Part shown: piece by piece, positions 25,149-34,096 of the stretch
How the letters are laid out: each line of letters opens with the position of its first letter
How positions within the stretch are numbered: position 1 is the first letter of the stretch
NCBI RefSeq assembly: GCF_002115745.1
Contig: NZ_JFKB01000001.1
Span: 310,001 to 374,000, forward strand
Direction of reading: 5' to 3'
From: Thalassospira alkalitolerans
GTDB taxonomy: Bacteria > Pseudomonadota > Alphaproteobacteria > Rhodospirillales > Thalassospiraceae
DNA: 64,000 nucleotides
Notes under the pieces: model-generated
Databases searched by the model: none
What the model was told of the DNA's origin: nothing
Seen by the model: only the letters and a program-made list of their open reading frames with translations
Program-made: the position numbers and the translations under genes

Positions 25149-25252
25149 CCAAGCGGCTTTAAGGCAAAGTCGCCAGATTGCCATCCGACCGGATTTTCGG
25201 ACATTGTTTGGCGCGGCTATAACGGCCAGAATTTTTGCAAGACAGATATGAT

Positions 25253-25283
25253 AAAGGCGATCCAATCGGGTCGCCTTTTTTTG
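25253..25283 (+). terminator. Intrinsic terminator after timA
   Basis: Stem AAAGGCGA/TCGCCTTT (25253-25260 with 25271-25278) with a 10-nt loop, followed by a run of T. Confidence 0.88.
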
Positions 25284-25428
25284 TTGGTTTATGGGCATTT
25301 CAGACGATTTGATTATCGGCTTGTTAAACATGTTTTTGCACAATCGCGCCAGATAATCCAAACCAGCAGCATGCCGATAAAAATGCTGTCAGGGTTTGAT
25401 CACGATTTTGCAGATAACAGGTTTTACC

Positions 25429-26700
25429 TTGAAAAGACGTTTGATTTTGTCACGCCTTCTTTCATTTTTGTCGGTCTTTGTCGGGGTGCTTGCCGCCCTG
25501 ATCTGGATGTTTTGGGCCGATATCGCCGTTTTTGTAGGCATTGGTGAAGTGCCGGAAAAACCGGCTGATGTGTTGACATTGGAACCAAGCGATTTTAGTC
25601 GGCTTGACGGGTGGCGCACAGATGACATGCGCGCCAGCTTAAAAGCATTTCAGCGATCCTGTGTAGCCATGGTTCGGCGCGATGATGATCGTGATATCGG
25701 GCCGGATGCACGAATGGGGACAATTGGTGACTGGCGCGCATTATGTGAAACTGCGCTTTCTCTTGACGTTGCGACCATTCGATCAGAAGACGCCCGAACT
25801 TTTTTCCAAAGCGGATTCAAGCCGTATTTGGTGGGAAATAACGATAATCCCGAAGGCTTGTTTACCGGTTATTTCGAGCCAGAATTGCGCGGCAATTTGA
25901 CACGTGAAGGTGCTTTTCAGACCGCGATTTATTTAAAACCCAATGATATGGTTTCGATTGATCTGGGGGCATTTCGCGAAGATTTAAAAGGCACCACCCT
26001 GATCGGGCGGCTGGATGGCAACAGGGTAAAACCCTATTACGATCGGGCATTGATTGAAAAAGGCGCGCTTTCGGGTCGTGATCTTGAAATGGTTTGGGTT
26101 GATGATCCGGTGGATGCGTTTTTCCTGCAAATTCAGGGATCGGGTCGGGTTGTTTTGCCAGATGGCAGTGTGTTGCGCATCGGATATGCCGCAACCAACG
26201 GGCACCCGTATTTTGCCATCGGGCGTGAATTGATTGCGCGCGGTGAACTGACACGTGAAACCGTATCACTGCAAACCATCCGGCAATGGTTATCCGATCA
26301 TCCTGATCAGGCCGATGACGTGATGAATACCAATGCATCCTTCGTGTTTTTCCATCCGCTTACAACCGATCCGAATGATCCCGATGCCGGGCCGCTGGGG
26401 TCGCAGGGGGTTGCGTTGGAACCGGGCCGGTCATTGGCGGTGGATCGACGGTTCCATGCGATGGGGGTGCCAATCTGGCTTGAAACCGATGATGCGATGA
26501 ATGTCGATGCCAGATTCCACCATTTGATGGTTGCACAGGATACCGGTGGTGCGATTCGTGGCCCGGTACGCGGCGATATCTTTTTCGGGCCGGGCGAAGA
26601 TGCGGCCCTTCATGCCGGGCATATGAACCGCAAGGGTCGGAAATTTATCCTGTTACCGGCATCAATCGATCCGATTAAACTGGCGGAGGTCAAATCCTGA
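25429..26700 (+). CDS. mltA: Membrane-bound lytic murein transglycosylase A
   Basis: A 423-residue cell-wall enzyme that cleaves the glycan strand forming 1,6-anhydromuramic ends. An N-terminal hydrophobic anchor (LSFLSVFVGVLAALIWMFW) lacks a lipobox. The MltA barrel shows LFTGYFEPELRG, WVDDPVDAFFLQIQGSGRV and GYAATNGHPYFAIGREL, and the 3D domain shows HLMVAQDTGGAIRGPVRGDIFFG with the catalytic Asp. The TTG at 25429 follows CAGG by 7 nt and gives MKRRLILSRLL; a TTG at 25396 is open but poorly placed. The stop overlaps the next start (TGATG). Confidence 0.94.
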   Translation: MKRRLILSRLLSFLSVFVGVLAALIWMFWADIAVFVGIGEVPEKPADVLTLEPSDFSRLDGWRTDDMRASLKAFQRSCVAMVRRDDDRDIGPDARMGTIGDWRALCETALSLDVATIRSEDARTFFQSGFKPYLVGNNDNPEGLFTGYFEPELRGNLTREGAFQTAIYLKPNDMVSIDLGAFREDLKGTTLIGRLDGNRVKPYYDRALIEKGALSGRDLEMVWVDDPVDAFFLQIQGSGRVVLPDGSVLRIGYAATNGHPYFAIGRELIARGELTRETVSLQTIRQWLSDHPDQADDVMNTNASFVFFHPLTTDPNDPDAGPLGSQGVALEPGRSLAVDRRFHAMGVPIWLETDDAMNVDARFHHLMVAQDTGGAIRGPVRGDIFFGPGEDAALHAGHMNRKGRKFILLPASIDPIKLAEVKS

Positions 26701-27065
26701 TGTTGCGTCACATCGTTCTTTTGCAGATTGGTGATCAGGTCGGGGCCGCGGAAATTGTGAGCCTGATTGATGAATTAGCGGCAGTTGCCTTTGAAATCCC
26801 GGGAATAGTGGCCTTTGCCGGGGGTGCCAAAACCCAGGGAAGTGGCCTGAGCCAGGGTTTCACCCATGCGCTTACCATTGATTTTATCGATGAAACCGCA
26901 CGCGATGCTTATTTGTCCGGATTGGACAAGGATGATGTCGGTCGGCGGATATCGGAAATGACTGTCGGTGGGCTGGGCGGTGTTCTGGCGATGAATATCG
27001 ATATCTCGGATATGAAATTTCCTGATGATATACCACCAAAGAAGCTTCAGGCGAAATGGGTTTGA
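26700..27065 (+). CDS. Dabb-family (stress-responsive A/B barrel) protein
   Basis: A 121-residue single-domain protein. MLRHIVLLQIGDQV is the typical opening strand of the dimeric alpha/beta barrel fold, followed by EIPGIVAFAGG and the conserved GFTHALTIDFIDETARDAYL. Function of this family in bacteria is unknown; plant members are stress-induced or act as cyclases. Its ATG shares bases with the mltA stop (TGATG), so it is coupled to mltA. Confidence 0.8.
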   Translation: MLRHIVLLQIGDQVGAAEIVSLIDELAAVAFEIPGIVAFAGGAKTQGSGLSQGFTHALTIDFIDETARDAYLSGLDKDDVGRRISEMTVGGLGGVLAMNIDISDMKFPDDIPPKKLQAKWV

Positions 27066-27183
27066 ATTCAATATAGAATTATATAAATGATTTTATATCA
27101 AAATAACTGCCCTTTTCTTATAGTCAAAAATCCTAATCAGAAATTTGTCGTGTTGCGGGTTATGTGATCAAGCGCACAAAAGA

Positions 27184-27213
27184 AAACGGGCAGGTTAACC
27201 TGCCCGTTTGGAA
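27184..27213. terminator. Terminator of rlmN (perfect 26-bp palindrome)
   Basis: 27184-27209 is a perfect palindrome with the 11-bp stem AAACGGGCAGG and loop TTAA. On the minus strand it is followed by TCTTTTG after the closing T-run, and it also serves the convergent mltA-Dabb unit. Confidence 0.85.
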
Positions 27214-27236
27214 TACTTTGCCAATTATGGTCTGGC

Positions 27237-28481
27237 TTATTGGGCGGCAACCACATTCGCAGCATCATCGCCTGATGCTTTGGCACAGCCACCGGCACGT
27301 GATTTGCGCTGGCGCTGGCTTTCGGATTTTAACTGACCACAGGCGGCCAGGATATCGCGGCCACGCGGCCAGCGGATCGGGGCTTCGTAGCCGCATTCAA
27401 GCAGGGTATGGGCGAATCTTTTGATATCGGCGGTCGGTGTGCATTCATAATCCGAACCCGGCCATTTGTTGAACGGGATCAGGTTGAATTTGCAATGAAC
27501 ACCTTTGACCAGTTTGGCCAATGCGCGCGCATGTTCGGGTTTGTCATTCACGCCTTTCAGCATGACATATTCCATGGTGATCGGGCGTGAATTGGCCATG
27601 CCGGGATAATGGCGGCAGGCATTCATCAGTTCTTTAAGCGGGTATTTCTTGTTGATCGGCATAAGTTCATTGCGCAAATCATCATCAGGCGCATGCAAGG
27701 AAATTGCCAGACCCACACCGAGCTCTTCACCACAACGAACTATTTCCGGTACCACACCGGATGTCGATAGTGTGACACGGCGGCGCGAGATCGAAATACC
27801 ATCGCCATCCATGGCAATTTTCAGGGCTTCGCGGACGTTTTCATAGTTAAACAGCGGTTCACCCATGCCCATCATGACGATGTTCGACAAACGGCGGATG
27901 CCATTTGCCGGGGTTGGCCATTCGTTGTAGCTGTCACGGGCGACCATGAACTGGCTAACAATTTCGCCCGGGGTCAGGTTGCGCACCAAAAGCTGGGTGC
28001 CAGTATGGCAGAATTTACACGTCAGGGTACAACCGACCTGAGATGAAATACATACCGCACCACGATCTTCGTTGCGATCGGGGATATAGACGGTTTCGGC
28101 TTCGTTGCCGTCGTGGAATTTCATCAGCCATTTATGGGTATCGTCCGAGCTTTTCTGATCGGCGGTTAAAACCGGGCGGCCGACATAATAATCCTGTGAT
28201 AGACGATCCCGCAGCTTTCTGGAGATATTGGTCATATCCTCTATATCACGGACACCGCGGTTATAGATCCAGTTCCACATCTGTTTAACGCGAAACTTGC
28301 TTTCGCCCATATCGCCCAGAAGTTCGGTCAGTTGATCCCGCGATAGACCGACCAGATCACGACGTCCGTCGGCAGCCTGCCCATTGGCGGCGCGCGTAAC
28401 GAAATCGGTCAGGTTCGGGCCACTTTGGCTTGATGCGGCGGCGGTATTTTGGGTCGCGTTTTCGGACAGGACGTCGGTCAT
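27237..28481 (-). CDS. rlmN: 23S rRNA (A2503-C2)/tRNA A37 methyltransferase RlmN
   Basis: A 414-residue radical-SAM methyltransferase acting on A2503 of 23S rRNA and A37 of some tRNAs. The cluster motif is CTLTCKFC within [21 protein letters not shown], preceded by the conserved [16 protein letters not shown]. The C-terminal catalytic Cys lies in [15 protein letters not shown]. Also visible are [17 protein letters not shown] and [22 protein letters not shown]. The first 50 residues are a low-complexity extension. The ATG at 28481 has AGAGAG upstream. It follows the IalB-like gene, an arrangement I recall from other alphaproteobacteria. Confidence 0.96.
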   Translation of the reverse strand: MTDVLSENATQNTAAASSQSGPNLTDFVTRAANGQAADGRRDLVGLSRDQLTELLGDMGESKFRVKQMWNWIYNRGVRDIEDMTNISRKLRDRLSQDYYVGRPVLTADQKSSDDTHKWLMKFHDGNEAETVYIPDRNEDRGAVCISSQVGCTLTCKFCHTGTQLLVRNLTPGEIVSQFMVARDSYNEWPTPANGIRRLSNIVMMGMGEPLFNYENVREALKIAMDGDGISISRRRVTLSTSGVVPEIVRCGEELGVGLAISLHAPDDDLRNELMPINKKYPLKELMNACRHYPGMANSRPITMEYVMLKGVNDKPEHARALAKLVKGVHCKFNLIPFNKWPGSDYECTPTADIKRFAHTLLECGYEAPIRWPRGRDILAACGQLKSESQRQRKSRAGGCAKASGDDAANVVAAQ

Positions 28482-28646
28482 CCCGGGCTCTCTCTTTGGT
28501 TCTGGCAATTATGCGGTCTTGTCTGCTGTTTGTATGCGTTTTGCAGCATTTGATCATTTTCGGCCATTTTGGGCCGTTCTGAACGGTTTAACACCGGCGG
28601 GAACTATAACAGATTTCCCGAAAAATGCTTGCCGTGCATAAACCTT

Positions 28647-28667
28647 GGCCCCGCATATAGCGGGGCC
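28647..28667 (-). terminator. GC-rich hairpin after the IalB-like gene
   Basis: Perfect 8-bp stem GGCCCCGC/GCGGGGCC with loop ATATA, followed on the minus strand by AAGGTTTAT. Probably ends the IalB-family transcript, about 105 nt after its stop. Confidence 0.6.
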
Positions 28668-28772
28668 GGGGCAATTTACAAACGATAAAATTCACATTGC
28701 TGCTATTTGTCAGGCTTGACGCAGATGCGCAAATCCCCTTTGGCAGCAGCAATTTATCGGATACCAGCGCGA

Positions 28773-29321
28773 TCAGTTGACCGGTTTGGTATCGCAAGCC
28801 TTTGATATCGCGTTATAGGCCGAGGTAAACCCGGAAAGCGAATATGTATCGGTGGTTTTCGTCCCGCGCGATGAACTTCCGACCACAACCATGTTGCTGC
28901 CCGACTTCATCGCACTAACCAGTTTGCGATCTTCTTCGCCATTTACGGCCCAGGCTGAGTCTTCATAGGTGAACAGCTTGAACTTTTTGGAATCGATTCG
29001 AAGATCAACATCACTGTCTTTTTGATAGACATAACCGGTGATGAAGCTGACTTCGTTAAACAGTTTAAGCGCCGGGCGATGGGTGACCATGACATAGATT
29101 TTGCCACGTTTGGTGTAATCACCCTTGGCCGAGGTTGGCTGACTACCGATATAGCAAACTTTTTTGCCTTTTTCGGTATAGCTATAGGCTTCCCATTTTC
29201 CATAGACATCAATCAGCTGCGGCGCATTTTGCGCAAGCACAGCCTGGGATACCAAAGCAACGATGATGGCAGCAGCACCTGCCATCGAATTTCTGACAAG
29301 ACGATGGGCGTGTTTTTTCAT
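28773..29321 (-). CDS. Invasion-associated locus B (IalB) family protein
   Basis: A 182-residue exported protein. Residues 1-30 (MKKHAHRLVRNSMAGAAAIIVALVSQAVLAQ) form a signal peptide with cleavage after VLA. The mature region WEAYSYTEKGKKVCYIGSQPTSAKGDYTKRGKIYVMVTHRP matches the IalB family, with two cysteines (KVCYI and KACDT) that may pair in the periplasm. IalB of Bartonella aids red-cell invasion, but the family is common in free-living alphaproteobacteria where its role is unknown; no pathogenic trait is implied. Confidence 0.85.
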   Translation of the reverse strand: MKKHAHRLVRNSMAGAAAIIVALVSQAVLAQNAPQLIDVYGKWEAYSYTEKGKKVCYIGSQPTSAKGDYTKRGKIYVMVTHRPALKLFNEVSFITGYVYQKDSDVDLRIDSKKFKLFTYEDSAWAVNGEEDRKLVSAMKSGSNMVVVGSSSRGTKTTDTYSLSGFTSAYNAISKACDTKPVN

Positions 29322-29537
29322 GGGCTCGCGTATCGTGTCTGAAGTTTCGGGACGAAAACGTTAAACCCGCCGGATTTGGCGGATCTACGCAGATCTAAAA
29401 GGAACTTTACCCAAGGGTGGCGTGAAAAGGTAAATATTCGACCAAGGAATTGAAGCAGTTCGGAAAATTCGGCAAAAATTGCGGTTTATGTCATTTTCCG
29501 AGACGTTATTTAGGCAGGCTCAACCGTTTTGAGGTCA

Positions 29538-30137
29538 TCAGCCGTTGGCGGATCGGCTTTTAAGGACCTGATCAAGGCAATCTTGTACTGAAATTTTGTC
29601 GGCACTTTTGCGAAGACGGGCCAGCATATGGGTCATTTTACGGGTTTCGCCCTCGGTCCCCGGGAAAAAGAACGCATCAAAGGAACATTCATCAGACCGG
29701 TATTGCCAGACACGTGTTGGCCCTTCGCCGCGGATCATTTCCGGCGCGCCGATTTGTGATTTAACCGCGGTTTCGGAAAGACCCATCAGGGTTTCGGCCT
29801 TGATCGATTTGATCGGCCTTGGCGGAATAGCAACGGTTTTGCGCGCTGAACCCGGTTTGGCCGATCTGGTGGTTGTTGTCACGCGGGTAGATGCAGAAGT
29901 CGTTGTTGAGGCTGAGGCCGAGGTTTTGGGTGGAATGTTTTGGGTAATGCTTGGGGTGCCGCTGGATGCGGTCCCATAGGCCTGATTGGTGTCGCCGGGC
30001 AGGACGGCATTGCCGCCACACGCCACAAGCGATGTCGCCATCAGCGCCATCGCGCAAATAATCCCGGCGGAGCGCAATGCGCTTCGCCGGGGCAGGACCG
30101 AAGTAATTTGAAACGATGTGCGGTTTGTACCGGTCAC
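29538..30137 (-). CDS. Putative lipoprotein with a SmpA/OmlA-like C-terminal domain
   Basis: A 199-residue protein with a lipoprotein signal peptide: hydrophobic IICAMALMATSL, then the lipobox LVAC with Cys near residue 40. A Ser/Thr-rich linker (about 50-100) follows. The C-terminal region LMGLSETAVKSQIGAPEMIRGEGPTRVWQYRSDECSFDAFFFP resembles the SmpA/OmlA (BamE-type) pattern of a GxP turn followed by WxY, here with cysteines at DECSF and DCLDQ. Function unknown. It starts 3 nt after the bactofilin stop, so the two are probably co-transcribed and may act together in the envelope. Confidence 0.7.
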   Translation of the reverse strand: MTGTNRTSFQITSVLPRRSALRSAGIICAMALMATSLVACGGNAVLPGDTNQAYGTASSGTPSITQNIPPKTSASASTTTSASTRVTTTTRSAKPGSARKTVAIPPRPIKSIKAETLMGLSETAVKSQIGAPEMIRGEGPTRVWQYRSDECSFDAFFFPGTEGETRKMTHMLARLRKSADKISVQDCLDQVLKSRSANG

Positions 30138-30140
30138 GGA

Positions 30141-30863
30141 TCAGTTATCGTCGCTTTTGCGCGGAATGGTGATCGCGGCCGAGTGACCGGTACGGCTGGT
30201 GCCGTCGTCACTGCCTTCGACATATTCCAATGCGCCTTTGATACGGGCCCCGTTTTCGATCTGAAGCGCACCATAGGTGATTTTGCCGTTAATATCGGCC
30301 GAACCAATAATGATGACACGCCGTGCTGTCAGGTCACCTTCGAAGGTGCCGCTGATTTCGGCTTCGTCAACCTGTGCGGTGCCGACAAAGGTGCCACCCT
30401 GGGAAACTTCAAGACGCGAGCAATCTTTGATCTGTGCTTCGACATGGCCTTCGACGACCAGAACGTCGCATGATCCAATTTCACCGGCCAGGCGGATATC
30501 GCGGCCAACAGTCAGTTTTTTGCCTTCGGCGTTACTGGCGGTGGCACTTGGGCGGCCAGCACTGCCACGGGTCGGAATTTCAAGCGGGCGCTTCGGGATT
30601 TCCGGGCGGAAGTTGGTAGAATGTGGTTTGCTGGACATTTGCGGTTGTTCCTTTGTGCGCGGCTGGGTGAACAGCTGCGGCTCTCTGCGTTTTTCTGTTT
30701 TGGTGGCGGTAACATTTCTGGCGCTTGCATTTTCACCCGATACCGGTTTGATCGGCAAGGAAGCTGCGCTGTCGGAAAGACCGCCGGAATTTAATTTGGA
30801 TGATGTATCCGACGAAGCCGAGCTGCTGTCGACTGTTTTGTTGGCTTTTTTCTTTCCGAACAT
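30141..30863 (-). CDS. Bactofilin-family cytoskeletal protein
   Basis: A 240-residue polymer-forming protein. About 125 N-terminal residues are Ser/Lys/Pro-rich and likely disordered. The beta-helical bactofilin core (about 128-230) shows the repeats KLTVGRDIRLAGEIGSCDVLVVEGHVEAQIKDC, GTFVGTAQVDEAEISGTFEGDLTARRVIIIGSADINGKITYG and ALQIENGARIKGAL. Bactofilins polymerise without nucleotide at the membrane and help place cell-wall enzymes, as BacA does in Caulobacter. The ATG at 30863 gives MFGKKKANK, a membrane-targeting-like start; an ATG-less extension to 30911 is also open. Confidence 0.88.
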   Translation of the reverse strand: MFGKKKANKTVDSSSASSDTSSKLNSGGLSDSAASLPIKPVSGENASARNVTATKTEKRREPQLFTQPRTKEQPQMSSKPHSTNFRPEIPKRPLEIPTRGSAGRPSATASNAEGKKLTVGRDIRLAGEIGSCDVLVVEGHVEAQIKDCSRLEVSQGGTFVGTAQVDEAEISGTFEGDLTARRVIIIGSADINGKITYGALQIENGARIKGALEYVEGSDDGTSRTGHSAAITIPRKSDDN

Positions 30864-30937
30864 GGGCGTAACCAAATCCTTGTCTTTCAGTTTCGTTTCG
30901 GTTGTTCGCAATTGTACCTGAATCCGCCAAAAAAGCG

Positions 30938-31618
30938 TCAGGTGGTGATTCGGTTTTCAAACGCACCCAAACGAACAGAGTAATGCACCATAAAGGCCGT
31001 TGCTATGATCGGTGCCACAAGATTAATCAGTGGCACAGTCATCAGGAATGTCAGGCCGACCCCGGCAATCCAAAGTTTTGTCTGATGGTTTTTGCGAATG
31101 GCATTCACCGTGCGCACATCATAGCGACGTGCAGCGACCAGTTCAAAATATTCGCGTGACAACAGATAACCATTCATTCCGTAAAACGCGATGACATAGA
31201 CCGGACCCGCCAAAAGAAGCGGCAGTATCAGGACGTTAAGCGCCAAAGCTGTTAAGGCAAATTTCAGGCCGCTGATCAATGCCTCGGTGATGGGTTGCGG
31301 GCGGGTATCGGGAAGTGTTGGGTAATATTTGTCTTCGACCGCATCGGCAATCTGATCAAGCAGCAGGCTTGAAATCAGGACCGTGGCAGCCGGGAACATC
31401 AACAAAACCAGAAAAGCCAGACCGACGCCAAGCAACCAGTCAGCCGCTGTTTCCAGCCAGCCGCCGTCGGTGAAAAACGTGATTGAATTCAGTCCGAAAC
31501 CAATCAGCAACCAAAGCCCGACAATGGTTGCCAATGCCCCGGCAACACCAATTAAGACGACCTTGCGAAAACGCGGGTCGGAAAACTGGGAAACGGATTT
31601 TAGAAAGTCATTGATCAT
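30938..31618 (-). CDS. EI24-domain (CysZ-like) inner-membrane protein
   Basis: A 226-residue membrane protein of the EI24/CysZ family (PF07264 type). Hydrophobic segments are at about residues 20-45, 62-90, 120-150 and 190-215. The conserved central stretch LILPLLLAGPVYVIAFYGMNGYLLSREYFELVA, with the NGYLLGREYFE-like signature, identifies the family. E. coli CysZ imports sulfate, but most alphaproteobacterial members are uncharacterised, so substrate is open. Next downstream is the bactofilin gene (74-nt gap). Confidence 0.85.
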   Translation of the reverse strand: MINDFLKSVSQFSDPRFRKVVLIGVAGALATIVGLWLLIGFGLNSITFFTDGGWLETAADWLLGVGLAFLVLLMFPAATVLISSLLLDQIADAVEDKYYPTLPDTRPQPITEALISGLKFALTALALNVLILPLLLAGPVYVIAFYGMNGYLLSREYFELVAARRYDVRTVNAIRKNHQTKLWIAGVGLTFLMTVPLINLVAPIIATAFMVHYSVRLGAFENRITT

Positions 31619-31767
31619 GGGGATTGTTGGTCCTGCACGCGGATAAAAATGTCAGATGAAAGCAATCATGCCAGACATTACTAGGCAATCAAAATTAACA
31701 GGCGGTGAAATCAACATGGTGTTTGGAAGATTTTTATCCCAAGCGTCGGATATCGTAAGCATTGGGC

Positions 31768-31897
31768 AAAAAAAAGGCGTCCGGCCAGGGGGGAGAACCG
31801 GACGCCAGCGCTCCGATGATCTGGAGCGTGAGGAAAGGTAGGGGAGACCTGTTCCTCACACTTGGTTCCCAAATCAAATTTCAGGAACCTTGTGACA
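31768..31897 (-). ncRNA. Candidate trans-acting small RNA with C-rich hairpin loops
   Basis: Read on the minus strand, four hairpins follow one another. SL1 pairs GGTTCC with GGAACC (31884-31889 and 31864-31869). SL2 is a 12-bp stem with one bulge (31828-31839 and 31847-31859) whose loop is CUCCCCU. SL3 pairs CGCTCC with GGAGCG (31823-31828 and 31809-31814). SL4 is a perfect 9-bp GGCGTCCGG/CCGGACGCC stem (31798-31806 and 31776-31784) with loop UUCUCCCCCCUGG, followed by eight Ts: a textbook intrinsic terminator ending near 31768. The -10-like TATATG (31904-31909) with ATGGCA 18 nt upstream (31928-31933) predicts a start near 31897. The C-rich loops could pair with Shine-Dalgarno sequences. 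No known RNA family was recognised. Confidence 0.75.
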
Positions 31898-31903
31898 GCT
31901 TTT

Positions 31904-31933
31904 CATATAGGAAGTGCAAGCCCCGTCTGCCAT
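31904..31933 (-). promoter_or_regulatory. Putative sigma-70 promoter of the small RNA
   Basis: -35 ATGGCA (31928-31933; 4 of 6 matches) and -10 TATATG (31904-31909; 5 of 6 to TATAAT allowing one change) with an 18-nt spacer. The predicted start lies just before the first hairpin of the small RNA. Confidence 0.4.
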
Positions 31934-31950
31934 AGATCATAACGTCATAT

Positions 31951-31975
31951 CAGCCATAAATTTTAGGTATGGCTG
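31951..31975 (-). repeat. Hairpin downstream of lolA
   Basis: Perfect 8-bp stem CAGCCATA/TATGGCTG with a 9-nt loop, 146 nt past the lolA stop and just upstream of the small-RNA promoter. It may mark the lolA 3' end; no T-run. Confidence 0.4.
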
Positions 31976-32120
31976 TAAAATTTTGCGCTTTGATTAATCG
32001 TTGCGAAACCATAATATTTGCAAAGGGTTGAATCAGAAAGCTTAACCGTTCCATCAGACCATTTTGATCTTGTTGCAAAGTCAAACGGGTTTAATTTGCA
32101 ATTGCTGTGAAAATTGGTGA

Positions 32121-32831
32121 TTAGCCGCGTTGGCCTGGCCAGATGCGTTCAAATTTGAACAATTCCGGATCAAGCGAGATGCCTTCTTCGGTGTTAAACA
32201 GGGTGACCGTTGTTTCGATCCCGGTGGGGTCGGTGACGATCCACTGACGCAATTGCATCGGGTTTTCCTGAAACACCAAGGTGACACTTCCGGCACCCGG
32301 GTCAGTTTTGCGCACCAGTTCAACCCGAATGGTTTCGGCCGTCCGTTTGAAATCAACAACCTTGACATCACGGGTCAGCGAAACATCTTCGGCCAGGATC
32401 AGACCGGCCGGGGTTTCATCGATATCGAAATAGGTCGGTGCGTTGATTTCCTTGTCATAATAGATGAAATCATGACCGGTCGCGACCAGCAGGATTTGCG
32501 CCGGTGGATTATATTCAAAGCGCATTTTGCCCGGGCGCTGCATGTAAAGCTTGCCCTCGGCGGCACCGCCATCGGACGAAATCTGAACGAAATCGGCCCT
32601 TAATGTGGTGATGGCCCCAAGATAGTTTTCGATCTTGTCGATGGTTTCCTGATCAATTTTGGCCGCGGATTTATCATCCGATTGCGCCAAGGCACTGGTG
32701 GGTGACAGGTTGATGGCGACAGGTGCGGCAAAGATAAAGGCCGCAGCACAAGCAGACGCCAGCGTCGTGGTGTGAAAGCGCAAGCCCATCTGTTTAAAGC
32801 CGAATTTGCCGAATTTTCTAAAGAAACCCAT
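32121..32831 (-). CDS. lolA: Outer-membrane lipoprotein carrier protein LolA
   Basis: A 236-residue periplasmic chaperone that ferries lipoproteins from LolCDE to the outer membrane. A long signal region (about 1-48, cleaved near SALAQ) is followed by the LolA fold: IENYLGAITTLRADFVQISSDGGAAEGKLYMQRPGKMRFEYNPP, LLVATGHDFIYYDKEINAPTYFDIDETPAG and FQENPMQLRQWIVTDPTGIETTVTL. The size agrees with alphaproteobacterial LolA. It is divergent from gshB and followed by the small-RNA locus. Confidence 0.93.
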   Translation of the reverse strand: MGFFRKFGKFGFKQMGLRFHTTTLASACAAAFIFAAPVAINLSPTSALAQSDDKSAAKIDQETIDKIENYLGAITTLRADFVQISSDGGAAEGKLYMQRPGKMRFEYNPPAQILLVATGHDFIYYDKEINAPTYFDIDETPAGLILAEDVSLTRDVKVVDFKRTAETIRVELVRKTDPGAGSVTLVFQENPMQLRQWIVTDPTGIETTVTLFNTEEGISLDPELFKFERIWPGQRG

Positions 32832-33071
32832 CGTAACGCCTGTTTGCCTATTTTAAAAATCCGTTGATCACGATTGCGAAACAGGAATGGCGAATGGTAA
32901 AAATTCAGCCAAATTGTAACCAACCACAATAGAAACAACATATCGCATCATTTGGCCGTGAAGGCCAGCCGGGTCAAGCCACGCCTGCAAATGATCACAA
33001 TTGGCCGGTTTTGGCCGCATTTGCGTTCGTCGTTGCCCTGAGCCAGACCCGGTAAAAGGAGAAAGCGTTCT
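32832..33071. promoter_or_regulatory. Divergent control region lolA-gshB
   Basis: 240 bp between two divergent genes, so it must hold both promoters. The only clear element is the gshB ribosome-binding site AAAGGAGAAA (33055-33064). No operator symmetry was seen. Confidence 0.5.
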
Positions 33072-34016
33072 ATGAGCCGCATCGTCGCCATCCAGATGGA
33101 TCCGATTGAAACAATCAATATCAAGGGCGATTCCAGCTTTGTCATGGGGCTTGAGGCCCAATCGCGCGGTTATGAACTGTTGCATTATCATCCCGACGAT
33201 ATGTTTTATGACCGCGGCCGGATCAAGGCCGAGGTTCGCCCGCTGACGCTGCGCTATGAACATGGCAATCATTTTGATTTCGGCGAGGCCAGGATTATTG
33301 ATCTGGCAAAGGAAACCGATGTGATCCTGATGCGCCAAGACCCGCCGTTTGATATGAATTACATCACCGCGACCCATTTGTTGGAAGCGATTCATCCGGA
33401 AACCTTTGTGGTCAACCATCCGGGTCATGTGCGCAATGCGCCGGAAAAGGTGTTTGTCACCGAATTTCCCGATTTGATGCCGCCGACCATGATCACCCGA
33501 TCGGCGGCGCGCATTCGTGAATTTCGCGAAGAATACAAAGACATCATTGTCAAACCGTTATTTGGTAATGGCGGTGCGGGTGTGTTTCACCTGAAACCGG
33601 GCGATGAAAACCTGAATTCACTGTTGGAACTATTTGCCGCGCAATCGCGCGAACCCTTGATGATACAGGCCTATTTGCCCGATGTACGCAAAGGCGATAA
33701 ACGCATCATTTTGGTTGATGGCGTCCCGGTCGGTGCGATTAACCGTGTCCCGGCCGAGGGCGAGGCACGATCAAACATGCATGTCGGCGGGATTGCCGAA
33801 AAATCGATGCTGACCCCGCGTGAACGCGAAATCTGCGACCGCATCGGGCCAGAGTTGAAAAAACGCGATCTGATCTTTGTCGGGATTGATGTGATTGGCG
33901 ATTATATGACTGAAATTAACGTCACCTCGCCGACCGGGCTTCAGGAAGTGAACCGGTTTGATGGCGCGAAACTTGAATCCCTGATCTGGGATGCGATTGA
34001 AACGCGGATATCATAA
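33072..34016 (+). CDS. gshB: Glutathione synthetase
   Basis: A 314-residue ATP-grasp ligase joining gamma-glutamylcysteine and glycine. [19 protein letters not shown] (about 87-105), [20 protein letters not shown] (114-133), the ATP-grasp loop [13 protein letters not shown] (160-172) and [14 protein letters not shown] near residue 283 are all GshB signatures. Length equals E. coli GshB (316). AAAGGAG precedes the ATG. Confidence 0.96.
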   Translation: MSRIVAIQMDPIETINIKGDSSFVMGLEAQSRGYELLHYHPDDMFYDRGRIKAEVRPLTLRYEHGNHFDFGEARIIDLAKETDVILMRQDPPFDMNYITATHLLEAIHPETFVVNHPGHVRNAPEKVFVTEFPDLMPPTMITRSAARIREFREEYKDIIVKPLFGNGGAGVFHLKPGDENLNSLLELFAAQSREPLMIQAYLPDVRKGDKRIILVDGVPVGAINRVPAEGEARSNMHVGGIAEKSMLTPREREICDRIGPELKKRDLIFVGIDVIGDYMTEINVTSPTGLQEVNRFDGAKLESLIWDAIETRIS

Positions 34017-34059
34017 TCGGTTCTGATCAAACAAAGATCAGGAAAGATTTCCGAAATAT

Positions 34060-34094
34060 CGGGCAGGTGCGATTGTGGGACCTGCCCGGTTTTT
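34060..34094 (+). terminator. Intrinsic terminator after gshB
   Basis: Stem CGGGCAGGT/ACCTGCCCG (34060-34068 with 34080-34088), 11-nt loop, then GTTTTT. It abuts the end of the convergent cupin gene. Confidence 0.88.
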
Positions 34095-34096
34095 GC

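Noticed and set aside
26250-26265. CACGTGAAAC match resembling a parS half-site in mltA
   Set aside because: Only 11 of 16 positions match and it lies in conserved coding sequence.
31656-31841. 61-codon plus-strand frame over the small-RNA locus
   Set aside because: It runs through the terminator and stem structures of the minus-strand RNA, has no ribosome site and matches no family.
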